Shown in pieces: positions 11,511-24,180 of a DNA stretch of 64,000 bases. The translations under genes and the position numbers were made by a program. This stretch comes from Trichoplusia ni (taxonomy: Eukaryota > Arthropoda > Insecta > Lepidoptera > Noctuidae): the NCBI RefSeq assembly GCF_003590095.1, contig NC_039483.1, positions 7,254,001 through 7,318,000 of the forward strand, written 5' to 3'. Every line of letters begins with the position of its first letter. Position 1 is the first letter of the stretch. The notes under the pieces are model-generated. The model did not search any database. It worked only from the letters and a program-made list of their open reading frames with translations, and was not told the DNA's origin.

Positions 11511-14500
11511 ATTCCTGCCTGTTTTTTTTTATTCCAAAACAATATTTGTTAATTTTGCAAAATCTACCATACTGCTCATTAAACTTACAGAATCCCGTGT
11601 CCATTGACTACCGACAGTCGTTCGTTCCCGAAAATAACCACAAGCAGTTGTAATGATTTTCAGATCAACAAAAAATGCAATTCTTTCGTTAATTGTAAAT
11701 AGGCCAAGTAATAATAATAGGCAAAAAGTGAGGTAAAGTGTTGTTAACCTTTAAAAAAAATGGAGGGCCTTGTAACTACGTGAAAACAGTGATCAGCTGA
11801 AACCGGAGAAACTGGCTTTCCCCAATAGAACTTGAAACTAAAACGAAAAAGGGGTATGTAGATTTATTGGGATTGGACAAGGATTTTATTAAAATAAAAC
11901 AATAAATCCACAATATCTAAATTATTCCAATTACTTTTTATTTATCATTATTTCATTTGCACATTATTATCGAACATCAAACACATTACTTAAGGTACAT
12001 ACTGAACATAAATACAAATTGGATTCGCTTTGTTTTGTGCGTTTGAAATTCAATTGATTTTACCGAATACTATCCAAATTAGAAACAAGAAAGGATTTGA
12101 ACAATTTAATTGAATAGTGTTCAACCTTATTTCATTTCGTAAATGAGGCACCTTTCAATGAATTATTATTGACCGAGATAAAATCTGATTTAAATAGTAT
12201 AGAATCACGGTAGCTCGAAATTGAGATAAGATAACGATAGCCCTTATCTAACAAACTAAGTAGGTCAACTTACTCGATTTACGCGTTTGCTTTTGTTGTT
12301 ATAATATCTACACATATACTTTTAAATACATGTATGATTTGAGTTCTTTTTCACCTATTTTCCTGATACGAATATCGTTAATGATTGGCTGGTTGTAAAT
12401 CAAATCTGACACAAGTTTATGTCACATTTTTATCGAAAGTCTTGTAATGTCTTTTAAAATCCAAAACCTATATATTCAGTATGTACCTACAGACACGTCA
12501 ACGAACAATCTAGTTTTGATAATAAATAATTAAATTAAATACAACATATTATTATACTGTCTTTCATTAATTTTCCAAGATGCAGATGCTCGCTGAGGAT
12601 TTTTAAATACAGTTATTTTGGCGGTATATTATGCCACGGACAAATTTCTTTTCCACCTTATGCTTTTCATTAATGCATCGTTATTGATATCATTACATCT
12701 TTTTTCGAAAAACTGTCTTTGGTAAGTACACAATATAAAATAAAAAAATAATCAAACAAAATAATATTCATACATTTCTCCTAAGATTAAGTATTTACCG
12801 AACACTGAACGATTTTAGCATTAAAATACTCAACACTTATTACAATATTTTTTTTATTGTTTAGTAGTTTTTTTATTATAGTCAGAACATACTATCCAAC
12901 ATTCAGTTACAGATCTACATCTAATGTTACCTACGTAGTGTACAGATGAATGTTTACAAATATAGCGATTATGTAAACAATACAACATTTTTTAAATATC
13001 AATCATGTGATCGAAGGGCATTTAATATCACTATATTTGATACATATTTCTGAAAGTAGGTGGTGCATATTTTTGTTTTTGAGTGGGCTACTTTCGATAC
13101 ATTTTTTGACAACGTTATACCCGTATTTTGAATCGCAATGACAGTCCACTTTTTGCATGGAATGTATTACAAGTTTGGTCAGATTAAACATGATAAATGT
13201 AGTTATATTAATATAATTTATATTTATCTAAATATATATTGATTGTAATATATGTATATCATTTTGATTTATCTTCTACAATACGAAATATGCCCTTAAC
13301 ACATACGACTGATATGAACGTTATACAATTCAGATGCACTCTTTACTAAAGGGTTGCAAGCTTAAAAAAGTGACAGTGCTGCCATTTTTTCAAGTTGCTC
13401 TGTCCTTAAAGTGTATTTCTGAATATCGATATTATTGCTAAGAATTCTTAACAAATAATAGTGCAAGCTATGGAAGTGACAAAGACAACTACAGGCCCGC
13501 TGACGTTGAGAAGCCGACGTTGACAAATTTCACGCTAAATATAATTTATCTAAATATAAACATTTAAATAAATACAGTTTAGAACCATTATTGCACACAT
13601 TTATTACGCTTACGAATATTAATAATAAGAAATGCATTTAGCAAAATACGAGTTGCGTTTTTTCAATAACATTTTTCTTTTCGATATAGTCATAAATAGT
13701 TTTAAAGAGATCTTTTTTAAACATCTGTTTTACTTGAAAGATATATAGATATCTAATAGGGTACAATTTCAACTTTACATACGATACATTTCCTACGCTC
13801 GGAGAGGACTTCAACCACACTATAATTAGGTATTAAGTATAGAGATATAGTATTTCTTTTACAAAACATCGATCTATGAGCAAGCCGACTTTACAAAAGT
13901 CCTACAGGGACACATTTCAATTATCCACTCCGGGGTTGACTGCTTTGTACTCAATTTTAGACCTTGACTGCATCAAATACAGTTTAAATTACATCGACAG
14001 CTTAGAACAGTAAGACTATTAAAAATATATTCAAGAGTAGTAATAAAAATGTGCCCGGAAGATAAATTATATACTACCAGATAGCTTTTCTTACAATATA
14101 TTTTTTTAAGTTAAAAAAATACTATGATCTTGGGTAAAGCGCTTACGTCATACATATAACTATGTATTAATACTGTTGGTGTGTATCAGATTGCATTATA
14201 TATTACATATAGTGGGTATTAAGAGATATACACTATCTTATAAGCTATAACAATTCTTATAAGGAAAATAGAGATAAAATAAAACGGATATGCACTCAGC
14301 TGTAGAATTCAGTGCCGGAAAATAACCTCAATAAGTAAAATGTACTGCAGAATGCAGTACTCACCTAAAACCTACAATTCACTGCAAATGAATACTAAAA
14401 ACACCCGATTACTACCGTTGTACTTGATTGTACTTATTTCAACGGTATTTCACGTCACCATAAACGATATTTCTATCGGCAAAAATACTGAAGAAAAAAA

Positions 14501-16360
14501 CTGCATAAACTGCAGCCGAGTGTACCAAACGTATTCACTTTAAAAGCGTTTCGTACCTAATAACAATGTGATATTGCACAAAAATCAATGTCGTGTTACA
14601 ATAACATGTCAATAAGTGGCGATATGCTGTTCAAGAGTACATAATAACTAGTATTTAGTCCTAGATACAAGAGATTCAATATTCAAGCTTTGGATACATT
14701 GTACGTTACACAGAGTAATCACTAAGACTTTGAATACATTGACAGATGTCAGATTTCAAACCGCACGGTGTTGCAACTTTATTCAAAAAACCCGCTTATT
14801 TCATTATACCCGGTTATTTCTAGGAAGTGGTAAACGTTTACTAGATTTTATTTACTTAGATAGTACCATTCAGCTTTAAAATGATTTGAATATTGCTATT
14901 TAATCAAACCGCTACGTTTTTACTAAATTGCTAGAAGAATACTAATTTCTAAAGTTTAAGTATGTATTTAAGTTGATATTTTAATTTTATATATGTCTTA
15001 GTAACCACACTGTTTCAAGAATATTATAAATTATATTATATTAAATATATCCTTTTCTTATTCATAGCTACAATGAGGTAAGGTGTAATACGATACGAGT
15101 GATTTATAGGTTTAAAAATAATACTATCAATAAAAAAATAAACTTTCTATAACTTTTGTAGACATGGCACGATGATGGCGACGACAATTTATAAAATAAT
15201 ATTTATCACATAATATTGGGTTTGCGATCTCAAACGACTAGATGGCGACACTGAAGAAACTTTCGTAAGTGTTCAACATGGCATTTTATTCTAGGCATTT
15301 TTAATGAAACACAATGCTTAGAAAATACCTTGTCGCGCGAAAATACGCGGTACAAATACATATTTATAATTAGTATTAAATCAATTTAATTAGTAACTTT
15401 TAAACGGAATTCATTATAATGAGATAAAGTAAAAATAACACCAGATAACTGACCTTTTGAAACTGATCAATTAGAAATAATTTTGTGACGTCACTACCCG
15501 CTTGAGATAGCCAATTTTAGGTATATTGTTTAAATACATTGTTATTTACATATTAAATAATGTTATATTACATTATATACGTGAATATTGTCAAATTACC
15601 TAAAAGCAGGTACTGTGAAGCGATACACGATTTTTATATATTCGAATATATTATAAAAACAAACACGTTTTGATTACAATGTACATGAACTTTGGTATCG
15701 TTAAAAGTAATGAGAGTGATTACAACTACACTTAAATAAATAAAAAAATAAGCTTCGATTTTAAAACAAATGGACATGATTTTGTTTTGTTTTTACTGAA
15801 TAAGTAATCATTTTTATTCTCGTCCATCCAGAATAGTTTGGTTAATCTTTGGTTATCGATTCTTGTAATCGAGAGTAATCGATTACAATCTTGATTTTTT
15901 CGATTGTTGTACATGTTCCGGTTTTGTGGGTCTAGTTGTGATAATTACTTACTTTCAGTAGTGATTTGAGATTGCAAATAAACTTTGATTAAATCCATCT
16001 CCATGATGCCACGCAGCAGCTTAGTAAGTCGGAGCCGTGTAGTCGATGTTTCCTTCAAAGAGAGAGAGAGAATAGAAATGAGACAAGTAATATAATTTAA
16101 GTTTGAGGACGCTGTGATTGACAATTACATTTCGTTTTTTTTCCATGCTCCAAGTAGCATTCCTTGGAGAACACCAACTGTATTTTACTAGTTTGAGGTC
16201 TACTCATAAGTGAAATTTGCATTATTATATCTCGTTTCTATTAATTCTTTTAATGCTTTTAGAACAAGACAAATTGGTAATGCATTAATACAAAATATGT
16301 ATTTTAACTGATAACGAGTACTCAAATGCTTTAAACAAATCTGAACTTTTGGTTATACGG
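11511..16360. other. Intergenic between the SINE remnant and synaptogyrin
   Basis: AT-rich DNA with no supported gene on either strand. One AGATGGCG motif of CTCF type lies at 15235-15250, and a short GA microsatellite lies near 16059. Otherwise I see nothing in it. Confidence 0.5.
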
Positions 16361-16366
16361 TTTATT
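16361..16366 (-). terminator. Candidate poly(A) signal for synaptogyrin
   Basis: AATAAA on the minus strand (TTTATT on plus), 180 bases past the synaptogyrin stop codon. It is the nearest canonical hexamer I see. The cleavage site is not determined. Confidence 0.4.
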
Positions 16367-16546
16367 GGTTGGGCAAATTAATGTGTAGCTGAGTATAGCT
16401 ATGTTTTACCTTTCGAAACGATATATATTTTGAAAACGGTTCAGTTTCTTAGGAGAGCAAAACAAGTATGAAAGTATACCAGTGTCTGCGATAAGATAAG
16501 GTCCATCATGTACTATGGACTCTAAAGGGCATTGTCACACTGTTTT

Positions 16547-16750
16547 CTAGATGAAGAAGTGGTCTGCCTTACCAGTGGCGTGTGTCTGGGAGAATGGTGG
16601 GTCGGCGTAGGCGGGCTGTGGGTCGGGCGCGGCGGGGTACGCGGGGAAGGCGCCCGGGCTGCCCGCCGCGCCCTCCACCTCGTACGCCGGCGCGAACGCC
16701 GCGTCCGCGCCCACGCGGAACCGCTGGAACGCGAAGAACGCGCACGCCAC
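16547..16750 (-). CDS. Syngr: Synaptogyrin exon 4 (end of TM4 and cytosolic tail)
   Basis: Codes for residues 159-225, from VACAFFAFQRF to the stop TAG at 16547-16549. The acceptor CAG is at 16751-16753. The exon is very GC-rich compared with its surroundings and gives spurious long open frames on the plus strand. The tail holds repeated PAY motifs (PAYEVEG, PAYPA, PAYAD), likely cytosolic sorting or phosphorylation sites by analogy with other synaptogyrins. Confidence 0.93.
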   Translation of the reverse strand: MACAFFAFQRFRVGADAAFAPAYEVEGAAGSPGAFPAYPAAPDPQPAYADPPFSQTHATGKADHFFI

Positions 16751-19700
16751 CTGACACACGAACAAATACGTCAAATATAAACATGAATTGTCTCATGTCT
16801 GATCTTTTTCCTATTCTTCAACATGGTTTCTCAACGATGTGTTATTTAGAACCGTCTGTTCGTAGTTGGTATTTTGTAGAGTCATCAAATCCCTAAAAAT
16901 CCTGCTAAGACTAAAAGACCATCGAAGATTACGGAACAACATATTTACATGAGTTTTGAGAAAGAAGGGTCTAACAATTAGATATGAGAACAGTTTTTGA
17001 ATCGGTATTTAAACAAGAAATTTAGGTATTTATAGAAATGTAGGTTCCGATTGATTTTATACAATATTTATCGTAAATAAGATGGCTAGACTCACCCAGG
17101 CAAAGATAGAGAAGAAACAGAACGCGATGGCTCCTTGCATGTTGTTTGCAGTACCCACGGGTGGGTTGTCGGTCTTGCCCCACGCGTTAGACAAGTAGCA
17201 GAAACCGACGAAGTATAAGAACGCCCAGAATGCTGGAAACAAGAAATACAAAATCATTAATGCTTCTCATATTTATTTCTGATGAGAAGGTGCTGGAAAG
17301 TTTAATGTATAGGCTGAATAAACGTGACTACATTTACGACACTTCTAAATGTCAACTTTACACCTTTAAGTGATAGAGACAACTTGATACTTAATGGCGA
17401 CATAAAATTGGGTAGTTTGAGTATTCGGCGGTGACATTTCGGTGTTTTTCAGATTCAAGAGGTCATTTCGAATATTGATGTCAAGCTTTTTTATTAATTT
17501 AATAAAACTTTATCGTACGTCACCGCTTACAATTTTTTCTGTAGATTTATAGCTTTCAATAATTCCATTTGTTACTAAGCAAGATAAGAATAGTTCCAGT
17601 ATACAAACCCCTTTCTCAAAGGTCATCTGAATGTTTCTACATTATGTCATACGGTTGGAGCGCTCGTTATGTAACCTCATTGTTACGAGTACCTACATTG
17701 TGTGGAAGATCCAAGTCTTGCGGGATTTAGTCCTAATCTTTAGGATCAAGTTTAAACACATAAAGCTTTGATGTCACGGCAATGTTATATAGGCACAATG
17801 TACGTTAGTTACCTTCCACACAAACGCTTAAACAGCTAGACCGATTTTTATGCATTGGCCCGATATTGTACGATTGGCTCATAGGCTTATTACCCTATTA
17901 CCTTAAAAAGTGGTAATTGAGTCTCAAGGAGTGAATAGAAGTGTTTTTTCTTTCATATTTGTGTTTCTTTGCATAACAAAGCTTAAATACGATTATTTTA
18001 TCCAATTCTTGAGAATATTAATTAAATTAATTTATTTTGTAAAACAGTTCGGAACCTCAATATGTGTATATTCACCCCGTTTGATCGTACTGGACTGCTT
18101 TGGAAGGAGGCTGATATATTTCTAGCTATAACGGACACATGCAAATAGGAAACAGACAGTAAAATAATTCTTATATGCAGCTGATATTAGTACTGTTGTT
18201 TACCGAAGTAATTTATTCGACAATGACTATATAGGTACATTTCACCCCAATTTATTGGTATACTCGTTACGTTATATTGAATTTAATGAGTTTTTCCAAA
18301 GGTACATTGAACCTCGTAAAACACGAATCCTTTTTAACACGATAAGTAACAAATTAGGTAAGAGTTACGATCTATAAAATTTTACAGCCTTTAAGAGGGA
18401 TTGTTGAGGCAGACTGATCGAGCCACGTTGTAATCGTATCTTTGTTGACTTATAATAAAAATCCGATAGGGGGTAGTAAAATATGTGATCTAGATTCCAA
18501 GACTATTTTTAGGTCCTTAATATTTGTCCTAAAATAGATTTTCTATTTTATGTCTCACGGATCACGAATATTGATATTATAAATGCGAAAGTAACTCTGC
18601 CTGTCTGTTACGCTTTCACGTCTAAACTGAACTGATTGTAATGAAATTTGGTACAGGGATAGAGCTGACCTTGAGAAAGAACATATAATAGTTTTTATCC
18701 CGAACTTTTAACGAGTTTCTCTTGGAAACGCTATATAACAGACATCGGCGCGGGCGAAGCCGCGTGAGAAATCGAATGTACAATATATTTATTAACTAAT
18801 AAGAAATGTTTCCTTGTTGTCTGTCAATGTCTGTTATATGATGTTTCGGTGTTTACCAGCAATACCAGCACTACGTCTATTATTTTAATCTTTGCGAACT
18901 CTATACGAATGTGAAATTATTATTAAACATGCCTGCAAAAGTTACGAAACTTCGAAAACAATAACGCACTGTTGTAATATAAACTCATGATTCAGAATTA
19001 TCAAAGAGGTCTAAGTTGAGAAAAGATTATGCTGATAGTGATTTCTTAAGATTCGTCAGTTTTAGAGAATCAGTTAGATCGAAAGCTGTTTTTTATTTTT
19101 ATTCTTTCAGACCTCTCTATTTTTTAGATTTCTAGCCACGTGCGCTCCTCGTATTTGACTAGTCTTAACTTATTTTTGAAGATGTCGTTAATTTGGTTAA
19201 GATCAAGACCCAAATCCTTTCTTTTAAGAAGTTAAGTCAAATCTAACAAGGTAACGGATTCATCCAAGCAGGACCTTCATCGAAAGTCATACACTTCTTA
19301 CATCAGTTAGATCTACAACTACAAATCGAATTAAATCTCCTTACAATAGAAATTTAATTAGGAGTCACAATTCCTAACACAACCTTGTTTAATTTAGTTT
19401 TAATTTTCCCATTTCCGTGTTCAAGTTAAACAAAGGCCTCTATGCGAGCCACTGCGCTTTGTCTATAGTCTTTGCGAACTGCGCATGCGTCATACAAACA
19501 AACGTACCATAACTACTCAATTAGTTCACTATAATACAAAGACCGACCTTCGTTAGATTGACCTGTATTATAAAACGCTGGACGACCGCTAAAGTTTTAC
19601 GCTCATCTTATATCGCTATAGGCGAAAAAGTCAGAAAGATGATACTGGGACCTAATACTAGATACAAAATGGGCCATTTTTAACTTTTTACCGATTTTTT

Positions 19701-22700
19701 TAAGTATAATGACATGCTATGCTTTCGATAGGTCAAACTTTTGTGTGATTCAAACTACTTGTTTAAAGTATAGGTTTTTAAGCATGTTATTCGTATGATT
19801 GCAAATCTCCCGCGACACATAGAGTATCATACTACAGAAATCGTTCAGCAAAAAAATGCTTAACCCTATAGCTACAAATACTCTCGAATTGTTAAAAGAC
19901 ATAATTTCGTAAGGTATTCTCAGTTCGGCGTACTATAATTAAGGTTAGTATCTCGTGTCAGAGAATGCAGTTGTGTATAAATCTGCTCGCCATTGGAGAG
20001 GCCAATTAATTCGACCTCTAATTTAATTTAGATCTTTACCGCTTCTCCTCTTCTTGGGTTTATTGACGGGTACCTTTCGTCTTATAGATTGTAAATGGGA
20101 GCTGTATTTACGAGTGAAACTTACTTGGTTTGAGAAGTTATTTTAGAATAATTGACAGTGTGAAGGCTCCTTTAATTGGCTTTTTGTCAAGATTTTGTCA
20201 ATCCTAATATTCTTTTGAAATATTCATAAGTGATTTTAGTATTAAGCGGTAGATAGAAGTAAAACCAGGTAGGTGCTCTTCGGTCCAAAAGAGTCACATC
20301 GAGGTCAGTTCTATATTCAATTATGCAACCACAAAACTTTATGATGTAATGTTAGCAGAAGAAGCTATGAATAGAGACGGATCGAAGCAGTTGAAAGAAC
20401 TTCGTCTAACAATGGCCAAAATGGGAAAAAGGAACAAATATGAATAGTCATTAAAAGATAGTGGGTTGTAAAATGTGTGAAAAGTGAAAGATCCTTTTTT
20501 AGTATCATACTATTTTGAAGGCATGTTATATTTGTGCATGATACTCTTCACGGCGAAATTAAAATGAACTGTTGTAGAGGTAAATGATGAACTATTTCCC
20601 TACATCCACACGGACAAATTATTGTGCATATTTAATTATATACAAGGATTTATTTCGGCGAATGCCGTTTTCGACTTTGCGCCAACACAGGTGCTCTCTC
20701 TGTTCCCTTATTCTTATAGCCTGATGGGATGGCAAAAGCTCGTACGTACGAGAGAGATCAGGAGCAGGGCCCACAATTTCATGTACCTTCTTATTAAACT
20801 TATTTTTTAATAGGTAAGCCAGCAAAGGAAGGTTTCGAAAAGTTGGTCTGGGCCTTGGGATGGAACTCGAGACCTTTCGACCTCGACCTCGAGTCCTGCA
20901 GTCTTACCACTTTAGGTGTCAAAGTCGGCAATACCAATATCCTACACACTTGTCTAGAAATTCTAGGGTGCGGTTAGTCAATAATGTGGACTCTGAAGCA
21001 CAATCGATCAGTCAATATGCTCACCTCTTGAGGTCATACCAATATTTATCCCATTAAAATCTAGGTTGCATGGTATAAAGAATAAACGCACTTACAGAGA
21101 GTGTTTGAAGTATCTAGTGGCACCTATATGGTTTAGACTTCCATCATATGATATTGAAATACCTATATATGTTTAGGGTCGTGGTACAGATATGTTATTG
21201 ATGTGGTACAGATAGGCACGCTAAAAATCATAGTCTTTTTTAAGTTTTAAGTGGGAATTAGTATGTGCCCACAATATGTTAAAATTAAGGACAAAAAATC
21301 ATGAACTCATAGAGGTATAAATAAATTGTTAAAATTAGCATGTTCATGCGAAATAGACTTCCTTATCGTCCTAGCATTTAATGTTATTGCTGTTATGTTA
21401 TCAATTACAATTTACTTTGGGTTTTGTATACGTATCAAAACAGAGAGAAAAAACAGAAGTTTGTGTGTAGAGGAGTCACCAGACAAGAGGTATTGTGATC
21501 GAATGCTTGTGCTGAGTCTGGGTATCTTTGTGCATTTGACTTCAATGTTTGCTCAAACTCCTTTGACAAAAGGATTAAAATCCGTGTTTACGGACACATT
21601 CTTAAAAAAAAGTACAAAAAGGTGCTGCTTACCAGAGAATCCCATATCAGCCAAGACGTAATGCTTCCTGGTCTTGACAGAAGACATTTGCTCGAAGAGA
21701 TACTCTCCCGCGATGAATCCGATGGACGCGACGAATGCGATCACGGAGATGCCGACTCCATAGTTGCAGGCGTTGGTGTCGTCATTATACACGCAGTACT
21801 CCTTGCCATCGGGAGCCTTGCGCCAGCCCTTAGCCGAGATACAGCCCATCACGATCACGCTGAACAACTAGAAGAAGAATAAGTTAATTGATTAACAGTT
21901 GCACAACAATTTGTTTATTAACGGATGGGATAGAAAGTAAGACAAACAAAAATTGTTGAGCACCACGTTTGCATAAAGAAGCATATGAAGGAAGCCGACT
22001 GTGAGACACAATAAGGAGGCTTCATTGCAGGAGTCACGATCCTCAGGAATGAGAGAACGACGAAGAAGAATCTGTGACTGCTTAAAAACCTGGCTTGAAA
22101 AGAAGAAGACTGTCGCAGACAGACTGCAGTGCGAGTGAATTCATAACTGCTTTAACGGGTTGAAGAATAACATCAATGAATAAAACAAATAGCTTATGTT
22201 CGGCATAAGCTCATATTACTTATGCCGAAAGTAAAAAAAAATTACACATCGTCAATTCACTCTCTAATCTCATTGACACACCCATCCATCCTAAATCCTG
22301 CAAAAAACGTTGAAGGGGATCCAAGATCTATCTTGTCATGCACCGGCTCTAAATCCAAAGTAATTACTGAAACCAAAATAGATTAGAATATATCTCGAAC
22401 CGAACGAAGAAGTTAAACTAATTAGAAAAGTTTGTTTCGTATATTTAAACCCGTATTAAACTTGTGCGTATTGAAATTAATTAATATTTATTTATTAGAT
22501 TGCGTATTTAGTGGGAAAGTTTCAATCGCGTCCGAAGTGATAACGCGTTTTGTCATTTTGGGAGAGTAATAAAAAAATTAACAGATTACTTTTAATTTGA
22601 ATCATTCATTCGGTTATTAGTGACGCATCGACAGATGGAGTTAGTTAACCCGATAAGAAGAATAACCGAAATTATAACATGATTTTCGATAGGTTTATTA

Positions 22701-23915
22701 CAAAACTTTGCAAAATTGTAGGGCCGGAATGATAGTATAACAATTACAAACTGTCTTATTTGTTTTCTCTATTTTATTGAACTCAGAACACATTCTGCTA
22801 CGATTAAAGTCGCGAAGTTAAAATAGAAAAAACAAAACACCAATTTCTTGTCACTAATACTTGCCGCATACAAAATTCAGTTTATAAATTCCGCAGCTAT
22901 TCTTAGCAGTCAATATCGATTTTAAAGTTCAAGTGTTAATTGTTAAAAGTGAAACAATTGCACCTCCAATTATCTGTTACTATCTTTTTAAACATCAGGT
23001 GCATTGTTTTTAACATTATGTTTTAATTGCCTGTAAATTAGTTTTAACAGCACTGTCCTGGATTTCCAATTACTTTTAAATTAGGTCAATCATTTGAGTA
23101 GTTGGAGGATGAAAATTGCGTAATTTTTACACCCGTTTGTATGTTTTTTTAGGTATCAATAAGCTCATTATTATCGCTTTTTTTAGCCGTTGAAGCACGC
23201 CTTCCTCGCCTATCATGATCTAACATATTACATGACCCAGTTTTAAAGTCTATAAATATTTTATTAGTAAATTTCTAACAAGGTCTTATGTTGCAATCAA
23301 TGCACCGTTGTGCACCATGTAACATGGAAGTACCAATTACAAATATCAATAGTACGGTCTATAGATATACGATATTGTCTATTCTTGGTTAGGTACATAG
23401 GTTTACTTAACGCAAGGTCGTCACATGATGTAGCTTCATTCATCGTGAGAAGTACTTTTTACGCGGTCCCCGTTTTCATTCAAGCCTAATTTGAATCGTA
23501 ATTCGATAAAAATAATCTAATTTACAATCGACGTTATATACGATTTAACTCGATTTTTATTTCTGTAAATGATATTTTACTTAGTAAACGTTTTAAATTG
23601 GTGCAGCTATTAAGGTCGCCTATCAAATATTGATTAAAATAAACAATATTACAATACACACGATAGGTAGGTAGGTGTATATTGTTAAATAATTTTAATT
23701 GCCGCATCTACTGACGTAATTCCGCCTCTACAGTTATTTGAGCTTAGAATGTTAGTTATATGTGATGATTTACGCATGACATGCATGTAGTAGGGGTCTG
23801 TAATGTGTCTTACCCAACAGACCGCCCTGACGATGACGGGTGGTCTCTGGATGAAAGCTTGGGGATCGAAGGCGCCCCCGGCCTTGCCGCCGCCGTACGC
23901 TCCACTCGTATCCAT
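16547..23915 (-). CDS. Syngr: Synaptogyrin, complete four-exon gene
   Basis: Synaptogyrin is a four-pass MARVEL-domain protein of synaptic and other small vesicles, involved in vesicle biogenesis and exocytosis. Joining minus-strand exons 23814-23915, 21633-21867, 17096-17232 and 16547-16750 gives 678 bases, or 225 aa plus stop. Every junction is GT-AG, with intron phases 0, 1 and 0. Membrane segments lie at about residues 27-44, 70-92, 105-127 and 143-166. The first lumenal loop carries a cysteine pair (C59, C68), and both termini are predicted cytosolic. The tail is rich in Pro, Ala and Tyr, as in other synaptogyrins. The N-terminus, MDTSGAYGGGKAGGAFDP, is the conserved family start. The length is near the family norm of about 230-240 aa. 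Confidence 0.95.
17096..17232 (-). CDS. Syngr: Synaptogyrin exon 3 (TM3 to TM4)
   Basis: Codes for residues 113-158. It begins after TTTCCAG with the split Ala codon (G from exon 2 plus CA) and ends with FAW before the donor GTGAGT. It carries most of TM3 (FWAFLYFVGFCYLSNAW), the second lumenal loop with the family motif around GTANNMQGAI, and the start of TM4. Confidence 0.95.
18571..18768 (+). repeat. Interspersed repeat ending in GCGGGCGAAGCCGCG
   Basis: Lies in synaptogyrin intron 2. It has the well-known lepidopteran pattern: 'ataaatgcgaaagtaactctg', 'ctgtctgttacgctttcacg', 'aaatttggtaca', then the hairpin-forming 'gcgggcgaagccgcg'. It is a decayed copy without coding capacity. The family (non-LTR tail or non-autonomous element) is uncertain. 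Confidence 0.7.
20630..20935 (-). repeat. tRNA-derived SINE in synaptogyrin intron 2
   Basis: On the minus strand, TGGTAAGACTGCAGGACTCG is like an A box and GGTCTCGAGTTCCATCCC is like a B box. They are followed by a body containing 'gggccctgctcctgatc' and a tail 'ggctataagaataaggga'. The order A box, B box, tail fits a tRNA-headed SINE. The B box has diverged from GGTTCGANTCC, so it is an old copy. Confidence 0.6.
21480..21552 (+). repeat. SINE tail fragment
   Basis: The words 'gacaag', 'gatcgaatgcttgtgctgag' and 'tctgggta' match the middle of the SINE family at 37612-37806. Only this piece remains. It lies in synaptogyrin intron 2, just past the exon 2 donor. Confidence 0.5.
21633..21867 (-). 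CDS. Syngr: Synaptogyrin exon 2 (TM1 to TM3)
   Basis: Codes for residues 35-112 plus one base. It starts LFSVIVMGC after the acceptor TTCTTCTAG and ends at MGFS+G before the donor GTAAGC. It holds the rest of TM1, the conserved lumenal loop (GWRKAPDGKEYCVYNDD, then a second Cys), TM2 (GVGISVIAFVASIGFIAGEY) and the cytosolic loop EQMSSVKTRKHY. This is the most diagnostic exon of the family in the window. Confidence 0.96.
22008..22135 (+). repeat. Interspersed repeat fragment (possibly LINE-derived)
   Basis: The phrase around 'gtcacgatcctcaggaatga' followed by 'gaacgacgaagaagaa' is a familiar lepidopteran repeat word, often seen in introns. No intact reading frame is present. Family assignment is tentative. 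Confidence 0.35.
22199..22229. repeat. Short inverted repeat
   Basis: Arms TTCGGCATAAG and CTTATGCCGAA, 11 bp and perfect, flank a 9-base spacer in synaptogyrin intron 1. No function is assigned. Confidence 0.7.
23814..23915 (-). CDS. Syngr: Synaptogyrin exon 1 (start codon, N-terminus)
   Basis: ATG at 23913-23915 opens 34 codons, ending in RAVCW, then the donor GTAAGA. The Gly-rich start GAYGGGKAGGAFDP and the following FIQRPPVIVR are the conserved synaptogyrin N-terminus leading into TM1. The intron is in phase 0. Confidence 0.95.
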
Positions 23916-24180
23916 CTTAACACTTTATAAGGAAAATTTTGCTATTCCCAGCACCAATGTTAACTAACTGTACATCAACGGCTCAATAAGAGCACAACCT
24001 CGGCTACTCCGAATAGCCAATTCGCGTTATCGATCGCGCAGACCGAATTCACAGATGACAACAGGAAAATCTGACATTTCTGCGTTCTCTACGCCGCGCA
24101 TTACGGCATTGATCTAGTTTCGCGCACTCTCATTGGCTGTTACGCGGTCGATGAGTAGGGTTGCCAATGAGCTTCGGAAA
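23916..24180 (-). promoter_or_regulatory. Synaptogyrin 5' UTR and promoter region
   Basis: CpG-rich relative to its flanks. It contains TTATCGATCGCG (DRE-like) near 24026 and an inverted CCAAT-type word (CATTGGCTG) near 24132. No clear TATA box is seen, which fits a broad insect promoter. The transcription start is not resolvable. Confidence 0.4.

Noticed and set aside
16569..16896. Arg/Pro-rich open frames on both strands over 16.5-16.9 kb
   Set aside because: They are alternative-frame shadows of the GC-rich synaptogyrin exon 4, whose frame is fixed by splice phase and homology.
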